A DNA stretch of 64,000 bases, taken from Reyranella sp. (lineage in GTDB: Bacteria > Pseudomonadota > Alphaproteobacteria > Reyranellales > Reyranellaceae). Below are positions 1-9,268 of this stretch, piece after piece (position 1 is the stretch's first letter; every line of letters begins with the position of its first letter). The stretch spans positions 1 to 64,000 of the forward strand of contig JAIEOV010000006.1 in the NCBI GenBank assembly GCA_019750135.1, read 5' to 3'. The notes under the pieces are model-generated. The model was not told the origin of the DNA. It saw only the letters and a list, made by a program, of their open reading frames with translations, and ran no database searches. The position numbers and the translations under genes were made by a program.

Positions 1-2
1 CG

Positions 3-1538
3 CCGCCCGCACCGGTGGCCGCGACGCCGCCCGCGCCAGCAGCGGCACCGGCACCGCCGCCGGTCACGGCGACCGCGCGTCCTGCCGATCCGAGCAAGGC
101 CTTCGTTCCGCCGCCGGGATGGACGCCACCAAGCCAGTCGGCGCCCGTCGTCGCGATGGCGGCCGCTGCGCCGGTGCAGCCTGTGCCGCCGCCCGCTCCC
201 GAGCCGATCGCGGCGCACGTACCCGCGCCGGCCATCGCCGCAGTACCCACTCGATCCGCCGATCCGAACAAGGCTTTTGTTCCGCCCCCGGGCTGGACGC
301 CGCCGGGCCACGCTGAACCTGTCGCCGCGCCCGCATCGGCGCGGCCCGCGGATGCCGGCAAGGCATTCGTTCCGCCGCCGGGGTGGACTCCGCCAGGGCA
401 GCCCGAACCCGTCGTCAGCTTGGCCGCCGCGGCGCCAGTTCCGGCCGCGCGGGGCCGCACCGCCGATCCCAACAAGGCGTTCGTGCCGCCGGCGGACTGG
501 GCGCCGCCAGCGCAGGTCGAGATCGCGGCTGCCGCACCTCCGCCGCCCGTCGCCACGCCGGCACCCGCTCCAGCACCGACGCCTGCACCGATCGCGGCTC
601 CGGCACCGCCACCGGCTCCGATTCCTCCTCCGGCTGTGACAACGCGCAGGACCGATCCCAACAAGGCGTTCGTGCCGCCGCCCGGCTGGACGCCTCCGGG
701 TCAAAGCGCGCCTGCGGTCGCCGCCGCCGAGCCGGCGCCTGCTGTGCCGCCTGCACCGCCGGCCGCGGCATCGCGGTCTGCCGATCCGAACAAGGCGTTC
801 GTGCCGCCGCCCGGCTGGGCTCCGCCTGGAGCCGCCGCGGTGCCTCCGACGCCTGCGCCCGCCGCTCAACCGACGGCTCCGCCGGCGGCCTCTTCCGCTA
901 ATCTAGCCACCGCCCAGATATCGGCGATGGCTGCACCGCCGCCGCCCGAAGCGGCGCCGCCACGGTCTGCCGATCCGAACAAGGCGTTCGTGCCGCCGCC
1001 TGGCTGGACGCCGCCTGGAGCGGCCGTCGTGCCCCCGACGCCTGTGCCCGCGGCTCGGCCAGCGACTCCGTCGGCTGGCTCTTCGGCCGATCTGGCCGCT
1101 GCCCAGATGGCGGCGATGGCCGCGCCAGCGGCCCCTGTCTCGCAGCAGCCCGACGCGCCGTCGGCCCGGACACCGTCCGGCGGCAACGCCCAGGTTGCCG
1201 TGATCCAGTTCGGCTCGGGATCGGCCAGCCTCACCGGCAACGACTTCGTCATCCTTCAGCGGGTGGCGGAGATGCAGCGGACCAATCGCGCCACGGTGCG
1301 CATCGTCGGCCACGCCCAGCAGGACGCTTCCGGCTCGTCGTCGGATCAGGCGGCGCGCGCTAACTACGAAATCTCGCGCCAGCGCGCGCTCGCCGTCGCC
1401 ACCCAACTGGTGCGGCTCGGCGTGCCGGCCAGCCGCATCGTCGCCGAGGCCGCCTCGGACGCCGTGCCCGCCTTCGAAACCACCTCCGCCCGCGGCATCG
1501 CCGCCAACCGTCGCGTCGAGATCTTCATCGATTTCTAG
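3..1538 (+). CDS. Proline/alanine-rich repeat protein with C-terminal OmpA-like domain (5' partial)
   Basis: The reading frame is open from the left edge of the window, so the true start lies upstream. Most of the protein is low-complexity Pro/Ala linker carrying seven copies of a unit close to RSADPNKAFVPPPGWTPPG; the copies start near 78, 258, 345, 453, 646, 775 and 964. The last ~110 residues (about 1200-1538) are an OmpA-like fold: a short beta strand with FGSGSASL, a region with VRIVGHAQQ, then SRQRALAVATQLVRLGVP and NRRVEIFI near the end. OmpA-like domains bind peptidoglycan in the periplasm, and here the long extended region could span the envelope. The repeat unit itself is not one I recognise. 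The next gene starts 17 bases after the stop but is metabolic, so a functional link is unlikely. Confidence 0.75.
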   Translation, partial: PPAPVAATPPAPAAAPAPPPVTATARPADPSKAFVPPPGWTPPSQSAPVVAMAAAAPVQPVPPPAPEPIAAHVPAPAIAAVPTRSADPNKAFVPPPGWTPPGHAEPVAAPASARPADAGKAFVPPPGWTPPGQPEPVVSLAAAAPVPAARGRTADPNKAFVPPADWAPPAQVEIAAAAPPPPVATPAPAPAPTPAPIAAPAPPPAPIPPPAVTTRRTDPNKAFVPPPGWTPPGQSAPAVAAAEPAPAVPPAPPAAASRSADPNKAFVPPPGWAPPGAAAVPPTPAPAAQPTAPPAASSANLATAQISAMAAPPPPEAAPPRSADPNKAFVPPPGWTPPGAAVVPPTPVPAARPATPSAGSSADLAAAQMAAMAAPAAPVSQQPDAPSARTPSGGNAQVAVIQFGSGSASLTGNDFVILQRVAEMQRTNRATVRIVGHAQQDASGSSSDQAARANYEISRQRALAVATQLVRLGVPASRIVAEAASDAVPAFETTSARGIAANRRVEIFIDF

Positions 1539-1555
1539 CGACCAAGGATAAAACG

Positions 1556-2812
1556 ATGGACGATTCGGAATTCCACCGGCTGAAGCGCCTGCCGCCCTAC
1601 GTGTTCGCGGAAGTGAACGCCATGAAGGCGCGCGCCCGCGGCGCCGGCCAGGACGTCATCGACCTCGGCATGGGCAATCCCGACCTGCCGACCGCTCCGC
1701 ACATCGTCGCCAAGCTCGCCGAGGCCGCCGGCAATCCGCGCGCCCACGGCTACTCCGCCTCGCGCGGCATCCCCGGCCTGCGCAAGGCGCAGGCGGCGTA
1801 CTACGCGCGTCGCTTCGGCGTCGAGCTCGACCCCGAGAGCGAGATCATCGTCACCCTGGGCTCGAAGGAAGGGCTGGCCAATCTGGCGCAGGCCATCACC
1901 TCGCCGGGCGACATCGTGCTGGTGCCCAACCCCAGCTATCCGATCCATCCCTACGGCTTCATCATCGCCGGCGGCTCGGTGCGCCACATCCCGGTGCCGG
2001 GCAGCACGTCGCTGGAGGAATTCCTGCCGGCGCTCGAGCGCGCCGTCCGTCACACCGTCCCGAAGCCGATCGCGCTGGTGCTGAACTATCCGTCGAACCC
2101 GACGGCGCAGGTCGTCGATCTCGACTTCTATGCGGCGATCGTCGACTTCTGCAAACGCCAGGGCATCTGGATCCTGAGCGACCTCGCCTATGCCGAGATC
2201 TATTTCGACGACGTGCCGCCGCCGTCGGTGCTGCAGGTGCCCGGCGCGCGCGACATCGCCGTCGAGTTCACCTCGATGAGCAAGACCTACTCGATGGCCG
2301 GCTGGCGCATGGGCTTCGCTGCCGGCAACAAGACGCTGATCCAGGCGTTGACCCGCATCAAGTCGTACCTCGACTACGGCGCCTTCACGCCGATCCAGGT
2401 CGCGGCGACGGCGGCGTTGAACGGCCCGCAGGACTGCATCGTCGAGGCGCGCAACACCTACAAGGAGCGCCGCGACGTGCTGATCGAAGGACTGACGGCC
2501 GCCGGCTGGAATCTGCCGGCGCCGTCGGCCAGCATGTTCGCCTGGGCGCCGATCCCCAAGGAGTTCGCCGAGCTGGGCTCGCTCGCCTTCTCCAAGCTGC
2601 TGCTGACCCAGGCCAATGTCGCGGTGTCGCCGGGCATCGGCTTCGGCGAGCATGGCGATGCCCATGTCCGCATTGCGCTCGTCGAGAACAAGCACCGGAT
2701 CCGCCAGGCCATCCGCAACATCCGCCAAGTGATGGCCGACCCCGGCCGCGCCATCGACCTCTACCTGCGCGGCGTGGGTGACAACATCACGCCATTGAAG
2801 GCTCGCGCCTGA
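1556..2812 (+). CDS. alaC: Alanine/glutamate-pyruvate aminotransferase (AlaC-type, PLP fold type I)
   Basis: A 418-residue class I/II aminotransferase. It closely matches the AlaC type throughout: LPPYVFAEVNAMKARAR near the N-terminus, DLGMGNPD, HGYSASRGIPGLR, GSKEGLA, LVPNPSYPIH and SMSKTYSMAGWRMGF, where Lys243 should form the Schiff base with PLP. The C-terminal motif SPGIGFGEHGDAHVRIAL is intact. AlaC makes alanine from pyruvate with glutamate as amino donor; related enzymes are often labelled LL-diaminopimelate or aspartate aminotransferase, so substrate is inferred from similarity. The AAGGA at 1544-1548 is a good ribosome site. It lies 27 bases before hom, so the two are probably co-transcribed. 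Confidence 0.9.
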   Translation: MDDSEFHRLKRLPPYVFAEVNAMKARARGAGQDVIDLGMGNPDLPTAPHIVAKLAEAAGNPRAHGYSASRGIPGLRKAQAAYYARRFGVELDPESEIIVTLGSKEGLANLAQAITSPGDIVLVPNPSYPIHPYGFIIAGGSVRHIPVPGSTSLEEFLPALERAVRHTVPKPIALVLNYPSNPTAQVVDLDFYAAIVDFCKRQGIWILSDLAYAEIYFDDVPPPSVLQVPGARDIAVEFTSMSKTYSMAGWRMGFAAGNKTLIQALTRIKSYLDYGAFTPIQVAATAALNGPQDCIVEARNTYKERRDVLIEGLTAAGWNLPAPSASMFAWAPIPKEFAELGSLAFSKLLLTQANVAVSPGIGFGEHGDAHVRIALVENKHRIRQAIRNIRQVMADPGRAIDLYLRGVGDNITPLKARA

Positions 2813-2839
2813 GCGCAACCTGTCGTATCAGGCGACCCC

Positions 2840-4132
2840 ATGAAAGCTCCACTCAGAATCGGCATCGCCGGCCTCGGCACCGTTGGCGCGGGCGTTGTGA
2901 AGCTCCTGGCCGAGCACGGCCGGCTCCTGTCGCTGCGCGGCGGGCGCTCGCTCCGCGTCGTCGCCGTCAGCGCGCGCAGCAAGGCGAAGAAGCGTGACAT
3001 CGACGTTTCCGGCGTGCGCTGGGAGCGCGATCCGCTGGCGCTCGCCACCGCGCCCGACATCGACGTCGTCGTCGAACTGATCGGCGGTTCCGGCGGCGTC
3101 GCACGTCGTCTGGTGCAGACGGCGCTGCGTTCGGGCAAGCATGTCGTCACCGCCAACAAGGCGCTGCTCGCCATGCACGGCACCGAGCTTGCGACCTTGG
3201 CCGAGAAGCGGAGCCGCATCCTGTCGTTCGAGGCGGCGGTCGCGGGTGGCATTCCCATCATCAAGGCGTTGCGCGAGGGCTTGGTCGGCAATCGCGTGCG
3301 ACGCCTCTACGGCATCCTCAACGGCACCTGCAACTACATCCTGACGACGATGCGCGAGACCGGCCGCGACTTCGGCGCCGTGCTCGCCGAGGCGCAGGCG
3401 GCCGGCTACGCCGAGGCCGATCCCAGCTTCGACGTCGACGGCATCGACGCCGCGCACAAGCTCGCGGTGCTCACGGGCGCCGCGTTCGGCGCCAAGGTCA
3501 ACTTCGCCGGCGTGCATGTCGAGGGCATCCGGCGCGTCAGCGCAATGGACATCCAGTTCGCCGAGGAGCTGGGCTTTCGCATCAAGCTCCTGGGGCTGGC
3601 GCGCGAGACACGGTACGGCATCGAACAGCGCGTGCATCCCTGCATGGTGCCGCTGGCGGCGCCGATCGCGCACATCGAGGGCGTGTTCAACGCTGTCGTG
3701 GTCGAGGGCGACTTCGTCGGCACCACGATGTTCCAGGGGCGCGGCGCGGGACAGGGGCCGACCGCCTCGGCCGTCGTCGCCGACCTGGTCGACGTGGCGC
3801 GGGGCCGCGAGATGCCGGCCTTCGTCGTGCCGGCCGAGCGGCTTGCCGACAAGAAGGTCTCGCCGATGGACCGCCATCAGGGCGCCTACTACATGCGCCT
3901 GATGGTGCAGGACAAGCCGGGCGTGATCGCGGCAGTGTCGGGCGCGCTCGCCAAGGAGCGCATCTCGCTCGAGGCCATGCTGCAGCGCGGCCGTTCGGAC
4001 GGTGCGGTGCCGGTCGTGCTGACCACGCACGGGACGGAAGAGGCGGCGATGCAGCGGGCGCTCGCCCGCATCACGAGGTTGGGCGCGGTCGCCGAAGAGC
4101 CCTGCGTCATCAGGATCGAAGCATTTCAGTAG
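2840..4132 (+). CDS. hom: Homoserine dehydrogenase
   Basis: A 430-residue homoserine dehydrogenase, which reduces aspartate semialdehyde to homoserine with NAD(P)H on the way to threonine, methionine and isoleucine. The N-terminal Rossmann motif GIAGLGTVGAGVV is at residues ~6-18. The catalytic domain carries HVVTANKALLA, GILNGTCNYIL and the EADPSFDVDGIDAAHKLAVL signature. A C-terminal ACT domain (from about residue 350, MVQDKPGVIAAVSGALA) suggests feedback control by an amino acid, typically threonine. Full length for the family. It sits between alaC and glpX on the same strand, a usual alphaproteobacterial order. Confidence 0.95.
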   Translation: MKAPLRIGIAGLGTVGAGVVKLLAEHGRLLSLRGGRSLRVVAVSARSKAKKRDIDVSGVRWERDPLALATAPDIDVVVELIGGSGGVARRLVQTALRSGKHVVTANKALLAMHGTELATLAEKRSRILSFEAAVAGGIPIIKALREGLVGNRVRRLYGILNGTCNYILTTMRETGRDFGAVLAEAQAAGYAEADPSFDVDGIDAAHKLAVLTGAAFGAKVNFAGVHVEGIRRVSAMDIQFAEELGFRIKLLGLARETRYGIEQRVHPCMVPLAAPIAHIEGVFNAVVVEGDFVGTTMFQGRGAGQGPTASAVVADLVDVARGREMPAFVVPAERLADKKVSPMDRHQGAYYMRLMVQDKPGVIAAVSGALAKERISLEAMLQRGRSDGAVPVVLTTHGTEEAAMQRALARITRLGAVAEEPCVIRIEAFQ

Positions 4133-4164
4133 ACGGCGCTAGAGAGACGCCGACGGAGGAGACG

Positions 4165-5157
4165 ATGGCCAACGACGTGAAACTGGATCGCAACCTTGCG
4201 CTCGAGGTGGTGCGCGTCACCGAAGCGGCGGCGCTCGCCGCGTCCAAGCTGATGGGCCGCGGCGACGAGAAGAAGGCCGACCAGGCCGCCGTCGACGCCA
4301 TGCGCACCTCGCTGAACTCGCTCGCCATCGACGGCACCGTCGTGATCGGCGAGGGCGAGCGCGATGAGGCGCCGATGCTCTATATCGGCGAGAAGGTCGG
4401 GCTGGCCCAGGCCGGCGCGCCCAAGATCGACATCGCGCTCGATCCGCTCGAGGGCACGACCATCACCGCCAAGGGCCTGCCCAATGCGCTGGCCGTCATC
4501 GCCATGGCCGAGCACGGCGGCTTCCTCAACGCGCCCGACGTCTACATGGACAAGATCGCCGTCGGCGGCGGCCTGCCCGAGGGCATCGTCGATCTCGACA
4601 AGACGCCGGCCGAGAACCTGAAGGACCTGGCCAAGGCCAAGAAGGTCGAGGTCGCCGACCTCGTGGTCTGCATCCTCGATCGCCCGCGCCACGCCGAGCT
4701 GATCGGCAAGGTGCGCGAGGCCGGTGCGCGCATCATGCTGATCGGCGACGGCGACGTGTCGGGCGTGATCGCGACCTCGACCGGCGATTCGGGCATCGAC
4801 ATCTACATGGGCTCGGGCGGCGCGCCGGAAGGCGTGCTGGCGGCGGCGGCATTGCGCGCCATCGGCGGCCAGATCCAGGGCCGTCTCCTGTTCCGCAACG
4901 ACGACGAGAAGGCCCGCGCCCGCAAGTGGGGCATCACCGACCTCAATCGCAAGTACTCGATGCTCGACATGGCCAAGGGCGACGTGATGTTCGCCGCCAC
5001 CGGCGTCACCTCGGGCTCGATGCTGAAGGGCGTGCGCCGCTTCGGCAACGGGGCGGAGACGCATTCGATCGTCATGCGCTCAAAGACCGGCACGGTGCGC
5101 TGGGTGTCGGCGCACCACAACTTCACGATCAAGACGGGCCTGCCGAGCTGGGCCTGA
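4165..5157 (+). CDS. glpX: Class II fructose-1,6-bisphosphatase
   Basis: A 330-residue GlpX-type fructose-bisphosphatase, the gluconeogenic enzyme that hydrolyses fructose 1,6-bisphosphate to fructose 6-phosphate using Mn2+/Mg2+. Family motifs are complete: the metal and phosphate site region GEGERDEAPMLYIGE, DPLEGTTITAKG, LDRPRHAELI, GDGDVSGVIA and a C-terminal region with ATGVTSGSMLKGV. Length matches the E. coli protein (336). The start at 4165 follows GGAGGAGACG. It comes 32 bases after hom. A hairpin ~35 bases after the stop may end the transcript. Confidence 0.95.
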   Translation: MANDVKLDRNLALEVVRVTEAAALAASKLMGRGDEKKADQAAVDAMRTSLNSLAIDGTVVIGEGERDEAPMLYIGEKVGLAQAGAPKIDIALDPLEGTTITAKGLPNALAVIAMAEHGGFLNAPDVYMDKIAVGGGLPEGIVDLDKTPAENLKDLAKAKKVEVADLVVCILDRPRHAELIGKVREAGARIMLIGDGDVSGVIATSTGDSGIDIYMGSGGAPEGVLAAAALRAIGGQIQGRLLFRNDDEKARARKWGITDLNRKYSMLDMAKGDVMFAATGVTSGSMLKGVRRFGNGAETHSIVMRSKTGTVRWVSAHHNFTIKTGLPSWA

Positions 5158-5190
5158 TCGCCGGCTTCGCTGCCTGGCAACCGTAGTCGG

Positions 5191-5215
5191 GGCGGGAAGA
5201 AATCCTTTTCCCGCC
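5191..5215 (+). terminator. Hairpin downstream of glpX, possible terminator
   Basis: Perfect 8-bp inverted repeat GGCGGGAA / TTCCCGCC (5191-5198 and 5208-5215) with a 9-base loop. It begins 34 bases after the glpX stop. No T-run follows, so it is not a textbook intrinsic terminator. It could act with Rho or protect the 3' end. Confidence 0.4.
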
Positions 5216-5330
5216 GCATCGGCTGCGCGGCGCTTCTTTCTTCGCCCCCTCGCAACTTTGGCAATCGCAACCATTGTCGAAGTGCGTGAACGCGGGCATT
5301 TGAGAAGCATCGAAAGTCATGGAGACAGCG

Positions 5331-5384
5331 ATGTCCCGACCCTCTGTTCCGAGCATGCTCTGTCGACGCGGCGTTTGCCGCTGA
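5331..5384 (+). CDS. Candidate cysteine-containing leader peptide of the sulfate operon
   Basis: A 17-codon frame encoding [17 protein letters not shown]. It starts at ATG 5331 with GGAGA at 5321-5325 (5-base spacing); an in-frame ATG at 5319 is the alternative. It stops at 5384, 79 bases before the sbp start. Two of its last seven sense codons are Cys. Short Cys-containing upstream frames in front of sulfur-assimilation genes are known in other bacteria (for example actinobacteria) and can couple ribosome stalling at Cys codons to expression. That role here is inference; the frame, the ribosome site and the position are seen directly. Confidence 0.5.
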   Translation: MSRPSVPSMLCRRGVCR

Positions 5385-5427
5385 GCCGAATCATCTAGTC
5401 GTCGAATTTTCAGAGCAAGCGCCGGCC

Positions 5428-5454
5428 CCTCCGCGAGGAGTGCAGGCCCGGAGG
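5428..5454 (+). promoter_or_regulatory. Hairpin that can mask the sbp ribosome binding site
   Basis: CCTCCG at 5428-5433 is complementary to CGGAGG at 5449-5454, which is part of the GGAGG ribosome site for sbp (ATG at 5464). A competing short hairpin, CCTC-CGC-GAGG (5428-5438), would free the ribosome site. Two mutually exclusive pairings between a Cys-containing leader frame and the first gene of a cysteine-supplying operon fit translational attenuation. Only base complementarity is seen; folding was not computed. Confidence 0.35.
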
Positions 5455-5463
5455 AGCGGAGCC

Positions 5464-6519
5464 ATGTCCGAACGCATCCTGACCAAACGTCGTCGTCTTC
5501 TCGCCGCCGCCTCGGCGGTCCCCATCCTGTCGGCCTTCGCCTCGGCGCGCGCGCAGGCGCCGCAGGACGTCGTCCTCACCAACGTCTCCTACGATCCCAC
5601 GCGCGAGCTCTACAAGGCGATCAACGAGGCCTTCGCCAAGCAATGGCAGGCGGGCACCGGCCAGAAGGTGACGGTGCGGGCGAGCCATGGCGGCTCGGGC
5701 AAGCAGGCGCGCTCGGTGATCGACGGGCTTGAGGCCGATATCGTCACCCTGGCGCTGGCTGGCGACATCGACGCCATTGCTCGCGAGTCCAAGCGCCTGC
5801 CGGCGGACTGGCAAACGCGGCTGCCCAACAATTCATCGCCCTACACCTCGACCATCGTGTTCGTCGTGCGCAAGGGGAATCCCAAGGCGATCAAGGACTG
5901 GCCCGACCTCGCGCGGCAAGGCGTGTCGGTGGTGACGCCGAACCCGAAGACCTCGGGTGGCGCGCGCTGGAACTATCTCGCGGCCTGGGCCTACGAGCTG
6001 GATCGGACGAAGGGTGACCAGGCGGCGGCGCGCAAGTTCGTCGAGGCGATCTATCGCAACGTACCGGTGCTCGATTCGGGCGCGCGTGGTTCGACCACGA
6101 CCTTTGCGCAACGCGCCGTGGGCGACGTCGCCATCTCGTGGGAGAACGAGGCCTTCCTGATCCTGCAGGAGTTCGGCGCCGACAAGTTCGAGATCGTGGT
6201 GCCGTCATTCTCCATCCTGGCCGAGCCTCCGGTCGCCCTGGTCGACGTCGTCGTCGACAAGCGCGGCACGCGCAAGGTGGCGCAGGCCTATCTCGACTTC
6301 CTCTATTCGCCGGCGGCGCAGAAGATCATCGCCGCCAACTTCTATCGCCCGTTCAAGCCCGACGCGGCCGATCCCGCCGACCTGGCGCGCTTCCCCAAGA
6401 TCAAGCTGGTGACCATCGACCAGGTGTTCGGCGGCTGGACCAAGGCGCAGACCGAGCACTTCGCCGACGGCGGCCAGTTCGACCAGATTTATAAGCCCGG
6501 CGCCAAGGCGATGCGATGA
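5464..6519 (+). CDS. sbp: Sulfate ABC transporter, periplasmic substrate-binding protein
   Basis: A 351-residue periplasmic sulfate receptor that delivers sulfate (or thiosulfate) to CysTW. After a basic leader ([18 protein letters not shown], cleavage likely after ARA or AQA near residue 32) the mature protein begins with the family motif [34 protein letters not shown] and [16 protein letters not shown], which line the sulfate site in Sbp/CysP, are present, as is [14 protein letters not shown] near the C-terminus. I chose ATG 5464 because GGAGGAGCGG sits just upstream and the signal peptide then has normal length; a start 24 bases earlier is also open. First structural gene of the sulfate operon; its stop overlaps the cysT start. 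Confidence 0.92.
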   Translation: MSERILTKRRRLLAAASAVPILSAFASARAQAPQDVVLTNVSYDPTRELYKAINEAFAKQWQAGTGQKVTVRASHGGSGKQARSVIDGLEADIVTLALAGDIDAIARESKRLPADWQTRLPNNSSPYTSTIVFVVRKGNPKAIKDWPDLARQGVSVVTPNPKTSGGARWNYLAAWAYELDRTKGDQAAARKFVEAIYRNVPVLDSGARGSTTTFAQRAVGDVAISWENEAFLILQEFGADKFEIVVPSFSILAEPPVALVDVVVDKRGTRKVAQAYLDFLYSPAAQKIIAANFYRPFKPDAADPADLARFPKIKLVTIDQVFGGWTKAQTEHFADGGQFDQIYKPGAKAMR

Positions 6520-7376
6520 GCGACGCCGCCCTCAGCGGCTGGCTGCCCCCGGTCCGCAAGCCCAGCGCCTTGCCGGGCTTCGGGCTGACCCTGGGCTTCG
6601 CTGTCAGCTATTTGTCGCTGATCGTGCTGATCCCGCTCGCCGTTCTGGTGGCGCGGGCGGGCGAGCTCGGGCTCGACGGCATCTGGCGCGTCGCCACCAC
6701 GCCGCGCGTGCTGGCGGCGCTCGAGGTGAGCTTCTTCATCTCGGCCGCCGCCGCCCTGGTCAACGCCGTGTTCGGCGTGATCGTGGCCTGGGTGCTGGTG
6801 CGCTACGAGTTCCCGGGCAAGCGCCTGCTCGATGCGGCGGTCGACCTGCCGTTCGCTCTGCCGACGGCCGTCGCTGGCATCGCGCTCGCCGCCCTCTATG
6901 CCGAGAACGGCTGGATCGGCAGCCTGTTCGCGCCGTGGGGCATCAAGATCGCCTTCACGCCGCTCGGCATCCTGGTCGCACTGATCTTCATCGGCCTGCC
7001 GTTCGTCGTGCGCACGGTCCAGCCGGTGCTGCAGGACTTCGACCGCGAAGTGGAGGAGGCCTCGGCGACGCTCGGCGCGACGCGCCGGCAGACCGTGTTT
7101 CGCGTCGTGCTGCCCGGCCTCACGCCGGCGCTGCTGACGGGCGTGGCGCTCGCCTTCGCGCGCGCCGTCGGCGAGTACGGCTCGGTGATCTTCATCGCCG
7201 GCAACATGCCGTTCGTCTCAGAGATCGCGCCGCTGCTCATCGTGACCAAGCTAGAGGAGTTCGACTACGCGGGTGCGGCCGCCATCGCCACGGTGATGCT
7301 GGCGATTTCCTTCCTGACGCTGCTCGCCATCAACGGCCTGCAAGCCTTCAGCCGGCGGCGGTTCGGCCATGCGTAG
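6516..7376 (+). CDS. cysT: Sulfate ABC transporter permease CysT (CysU)
   Basis: A 286-residue inner-membrane permease, one half of the sulfate channel. It has about six hydrophobic segments, starting with [20 protein letters not shown]. The binding-protein-dependent transport (EAA) loop for contact with CysA is [20 protein letters not shown] followed by LPG at ~190-210. Motifs typical of CysT such as [11 protein letters not shown] are intact. Start and stop are coupled on both sides: ATGA with sbp, and an 8-base overlap with cysW. That indicates translational coupling of the transporter subunits. Confidence 0.93.
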   Translation: MSDAALSGWLPPVRKPSALPGFGLTLGFAVSYLSLIVLIPLAVLVARAGELGLDGIWRVATTPRVLAALEVSFFISAAAALVNAVFGVIVAWVLVRYEFPGKRLLDAAVDLPFALPTAVAGIALAALYAENGWIGSLFAPWGIKIAFTPLGILVALIFIGLPFVVRTVQPVLQDFDREVEEASATLGATRRQTVFRVVLPGLTPALLTGVALAFARAVGEYGSVIFIAGNMPFVSEIAPLLIVTKLEEFDYAGAAAIATVMLAISFLTLLAINGLQAFSRRRFGHA

Positions 7377-8211
7377 CAGCGCGCTCAGCGAGGGCAGGGC
7401 CGTTCGCTGGGCCCTGATCGTGCTTGCGGTCGGTTTCCTGGCGCTGTTCCTGGTGCTGCCGCTGCTCGCGGTGTTCTCGGAGGCGCTGCGGCGCGGTGTC
7501 GACACTTTCTTCGCCGCCTTCGCGGAGCCCGACACCCAGGCCGCGATCGGCCTCACCTTGCTGGTCGCGGCCATCGCCGTGCCGCTCAACCTGGTGTTCG
7601 GCGTGGCCGCCGCCTGGGCGGTGGCCAAGTTCGAGTTCCCGGGCAAGAGCCTGCTGGTCACGCTGATCGACCTGCCGTTCTCGGTATCGCCGGTCGTCTC
7701 CGGCCTGGTCTACGTCCTGCTGTTCGGCGCCAAGGGCCTTTTGGGCCCGCTGATGGACGACTGGCAGTTCAAGATCATCTTCGCCGTGCCGGGCATCGTG
7801 CTGGCGACGATCTTCGTCACCTTCCCCTTCATCGCCCGCGAGCTGATCCCGCTGATGCAGGAGCAGGGCACGGCGGAAGAGGAGGCGGCGCTGACGCTGG
7901 GCGCCTCCGGCTGGCGCACCTTCCTCACCGTCACTTTGCCCAACGTGCGTTGGGCGCTGCTCTACGGCGTGCTGCTCTGCAACGCACGCGCCATGGGCGA
8001 ATTCGGCGCGGTCTCGGTCGTGTCCGGGCACATCCGCGGATTGACCAACACCATGCCGCTCCACGTGGAGATCCTCTATAATGAGTACAACTTCGTCGCT
8101 GCTTTCGCCGTCGCCTCGCTTCTGGCGGGACTCGCCCTCGTCACCCTGGGCGCAAAGTCAGTCCTCGAATGGCGATACGGCGACAGCCTCGCCCGCGTCC
8201 ACCGGCACTGA
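7369..8211 (+). CDS. cysW: Sulfate ABC transporter permease CysW
   Basis: A 280-residue inner-membrane permease that pairs with CysT. It shows six hydrophobic segments, the EAA loop [19 protein letters not shown], and the CysW signatures [19 protein letters not shown] and [18 protein letters not shown]. Start 7369 lies inside the end of cysT (8-base overlap). Its own 3' end is overlapped by the probable cysA start at 8081, an unusually long overlap of 131 bases. Confidence 0.93.
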   Translation: MRSSALSEGRAVRWALIVLAVGFLALFLVLPLLAVFSEALRRGVDTFFAAFAEPDTQAAIGLTLLVAAIAVPLNLVFGVAAAWAVAKFEFPGKSLLVTLIDLPFSVSPVVSGLVYVLLFGAKGLLGPLMDDWQFKIIFAVPGIVLATIFVTFPFIARELIPLMQEQGTAEEEAALTLGASGWRTFLTVTLPNVRWALLYGVLLCNARAMGEFGAVSVVSGHIRGLTNTMPLHVEILYNEYNFVAAFAVASLLAGLALVTLGAKSVLEWRYGDSLARVHRH

Positions 8212-9259
8212 CAAGTCGGCCCTCGCCATCCGCGCCGAGGGACTGGCGAAGTCCTTCGACGGCACGGTCGCGATCGAGCGCGTCGACCTCGAAGTGCAGC
8301 CCGGCGAGCTCCTGGCGATGCTCGGCCCCTCGGGCTCAGGCAAGACGACGTTCCTGCGCCTGATCGCGGGCCTCGAAGCGCCGACCGCCGGCCGCATCCT
8401 GTTCGGCGAGGAGGACGCAACCAGGCTTGCCGTGCGCGACCGGCGCGTCGGCTTCGTGTTCCAGCACTACGCGCTGTTCCGCCATCTGACCGTAGCGGAG
8501 AACATTGCCTACGGCCTCAGGGTGCGCCCGCGCCGCACGCGGCCGAGCGACAAGGAGATCCGCCAGCGCGTCGCCGAGCTTCTGGACCTTGTGCAGTTGC
8601 GCGGCCTCGACAAACGCCATCCGGCCCAGCTCTCGGGCGGCCAGCGCCAGCGCGTGGCGCTGGCCCGCGCGCTCGCCGTCGAGCCGCGCGTGCTGCTGCT
8701 CGACGAGCCGTTCGGCGCGCTCGACGCCAAGGTGCGTCGCGACCTGCGTCGCTGGTTGCGCGAGGTCCACGATCGCACCGGGCACACCACCTTGTTCGTG
8801 ACCCACGACCAGGAGGAGGCGCTCGAGCTCGCCGACCGCGTCGCCATCTTCAACCGCGGCGCCGTCGAACAGGTCGGCACGCCCGACGACGTCCTGGACC
8901 GGCCGGCCACGGCCTTCGTCGCAGGCTTTGTCGGCGAGGCTGTGCGTTTGCCGGTCGATGCCGCGGGCTCGTGGATCCGCATCGGCCCACACCAGGTGCG
9001 CACGCCCGAGGAGAATGTCGCGGGACCCGCTGAGGTCTTCGTCCGGCCGCGCGATCTCGTCATCGCGCGGCCGGGGGCCGACGCCATCCCGGCGCGCGTG
9101 ATCGGCGTCCGTCGCTCGGGCACGTCGCGCCGCGCCGAGCTGTCGCTCAGCGATGACCTGCCGACGGTCGAGATCGAGCTGGCGGATGGCCGAACCGTCC
9201 GGCGCGGTGACGTGCTGCCGGTCGTGCTGGCGACCGTGCGTCTGTTCACGTCACGCTAG
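8081..9259 (+). CDS. cysA: Sulfate/thiosulfate import ATP-binding protein CysA
   Basis: The ATPase of the CysTWA importer. Walker A GPSGSGKT is near residue 82, the Q-loop near HYALFRH, the signature [15 protein letters not shown] near 184, Walker [13 protein letters not shown] near 204 and the switch His in [15 protein letters not shown]. The C-terminal ~100 residues form a TOBE-like regulatory domain. The conserved domain begins at about residue 49 ([13 protein letters not shown]). There is no ATG, GTG or TTG in frame between the cysW stop and that point, so the only standard start is ATG 8081, inside cysW, preceded by GGAG at 8067-8070. This gives ~48 extra N-terminal residues not typical of the family; a non-standard start further in cannot be excluded. 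Confidence 0.88.
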   Translation: MSTTSSLLSPSPRFWRDSPSSPWAQSQSSNGDTATASPASTGTDKSALAIRAEGLAKSFDGTVAIERVDLEVQPGELLAMLGPSGSGKTTFLRLIAGLEAPTAGRILFGEEDATRLAVRDRRVGFVFQHYALFRHLTVAENIAYGLRVRPRRTRPSDKEIRQRVAELLDLVQLRGLDKRHPAQLSGGQRQRVALARALAVEPRVLLLDEPFGALDAKVRRDLRRWLREVHDRTGHTTLFVTHDQEEALELADRVAIFNRGAVEQVGTPDDVLDRPATAFVAGFVGEAVRLPVDAAGSWIRIGPHQVRTPEENVAGPAEVFVRPRDLVIARPGADAIPARVIGVRRSGTSRRAELSLSDDLPTVEIELADGRTVRRGDVLPVVLATVRLFTSR

Positions 9260-9268
9260 GAGCAGGCG

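Noticed and set aside
14..1120. Proline-rich repeats as a DNA-level tandem repeat element
   Set aside because: Spacing varies and identity follows codons; it is a protein repeat.
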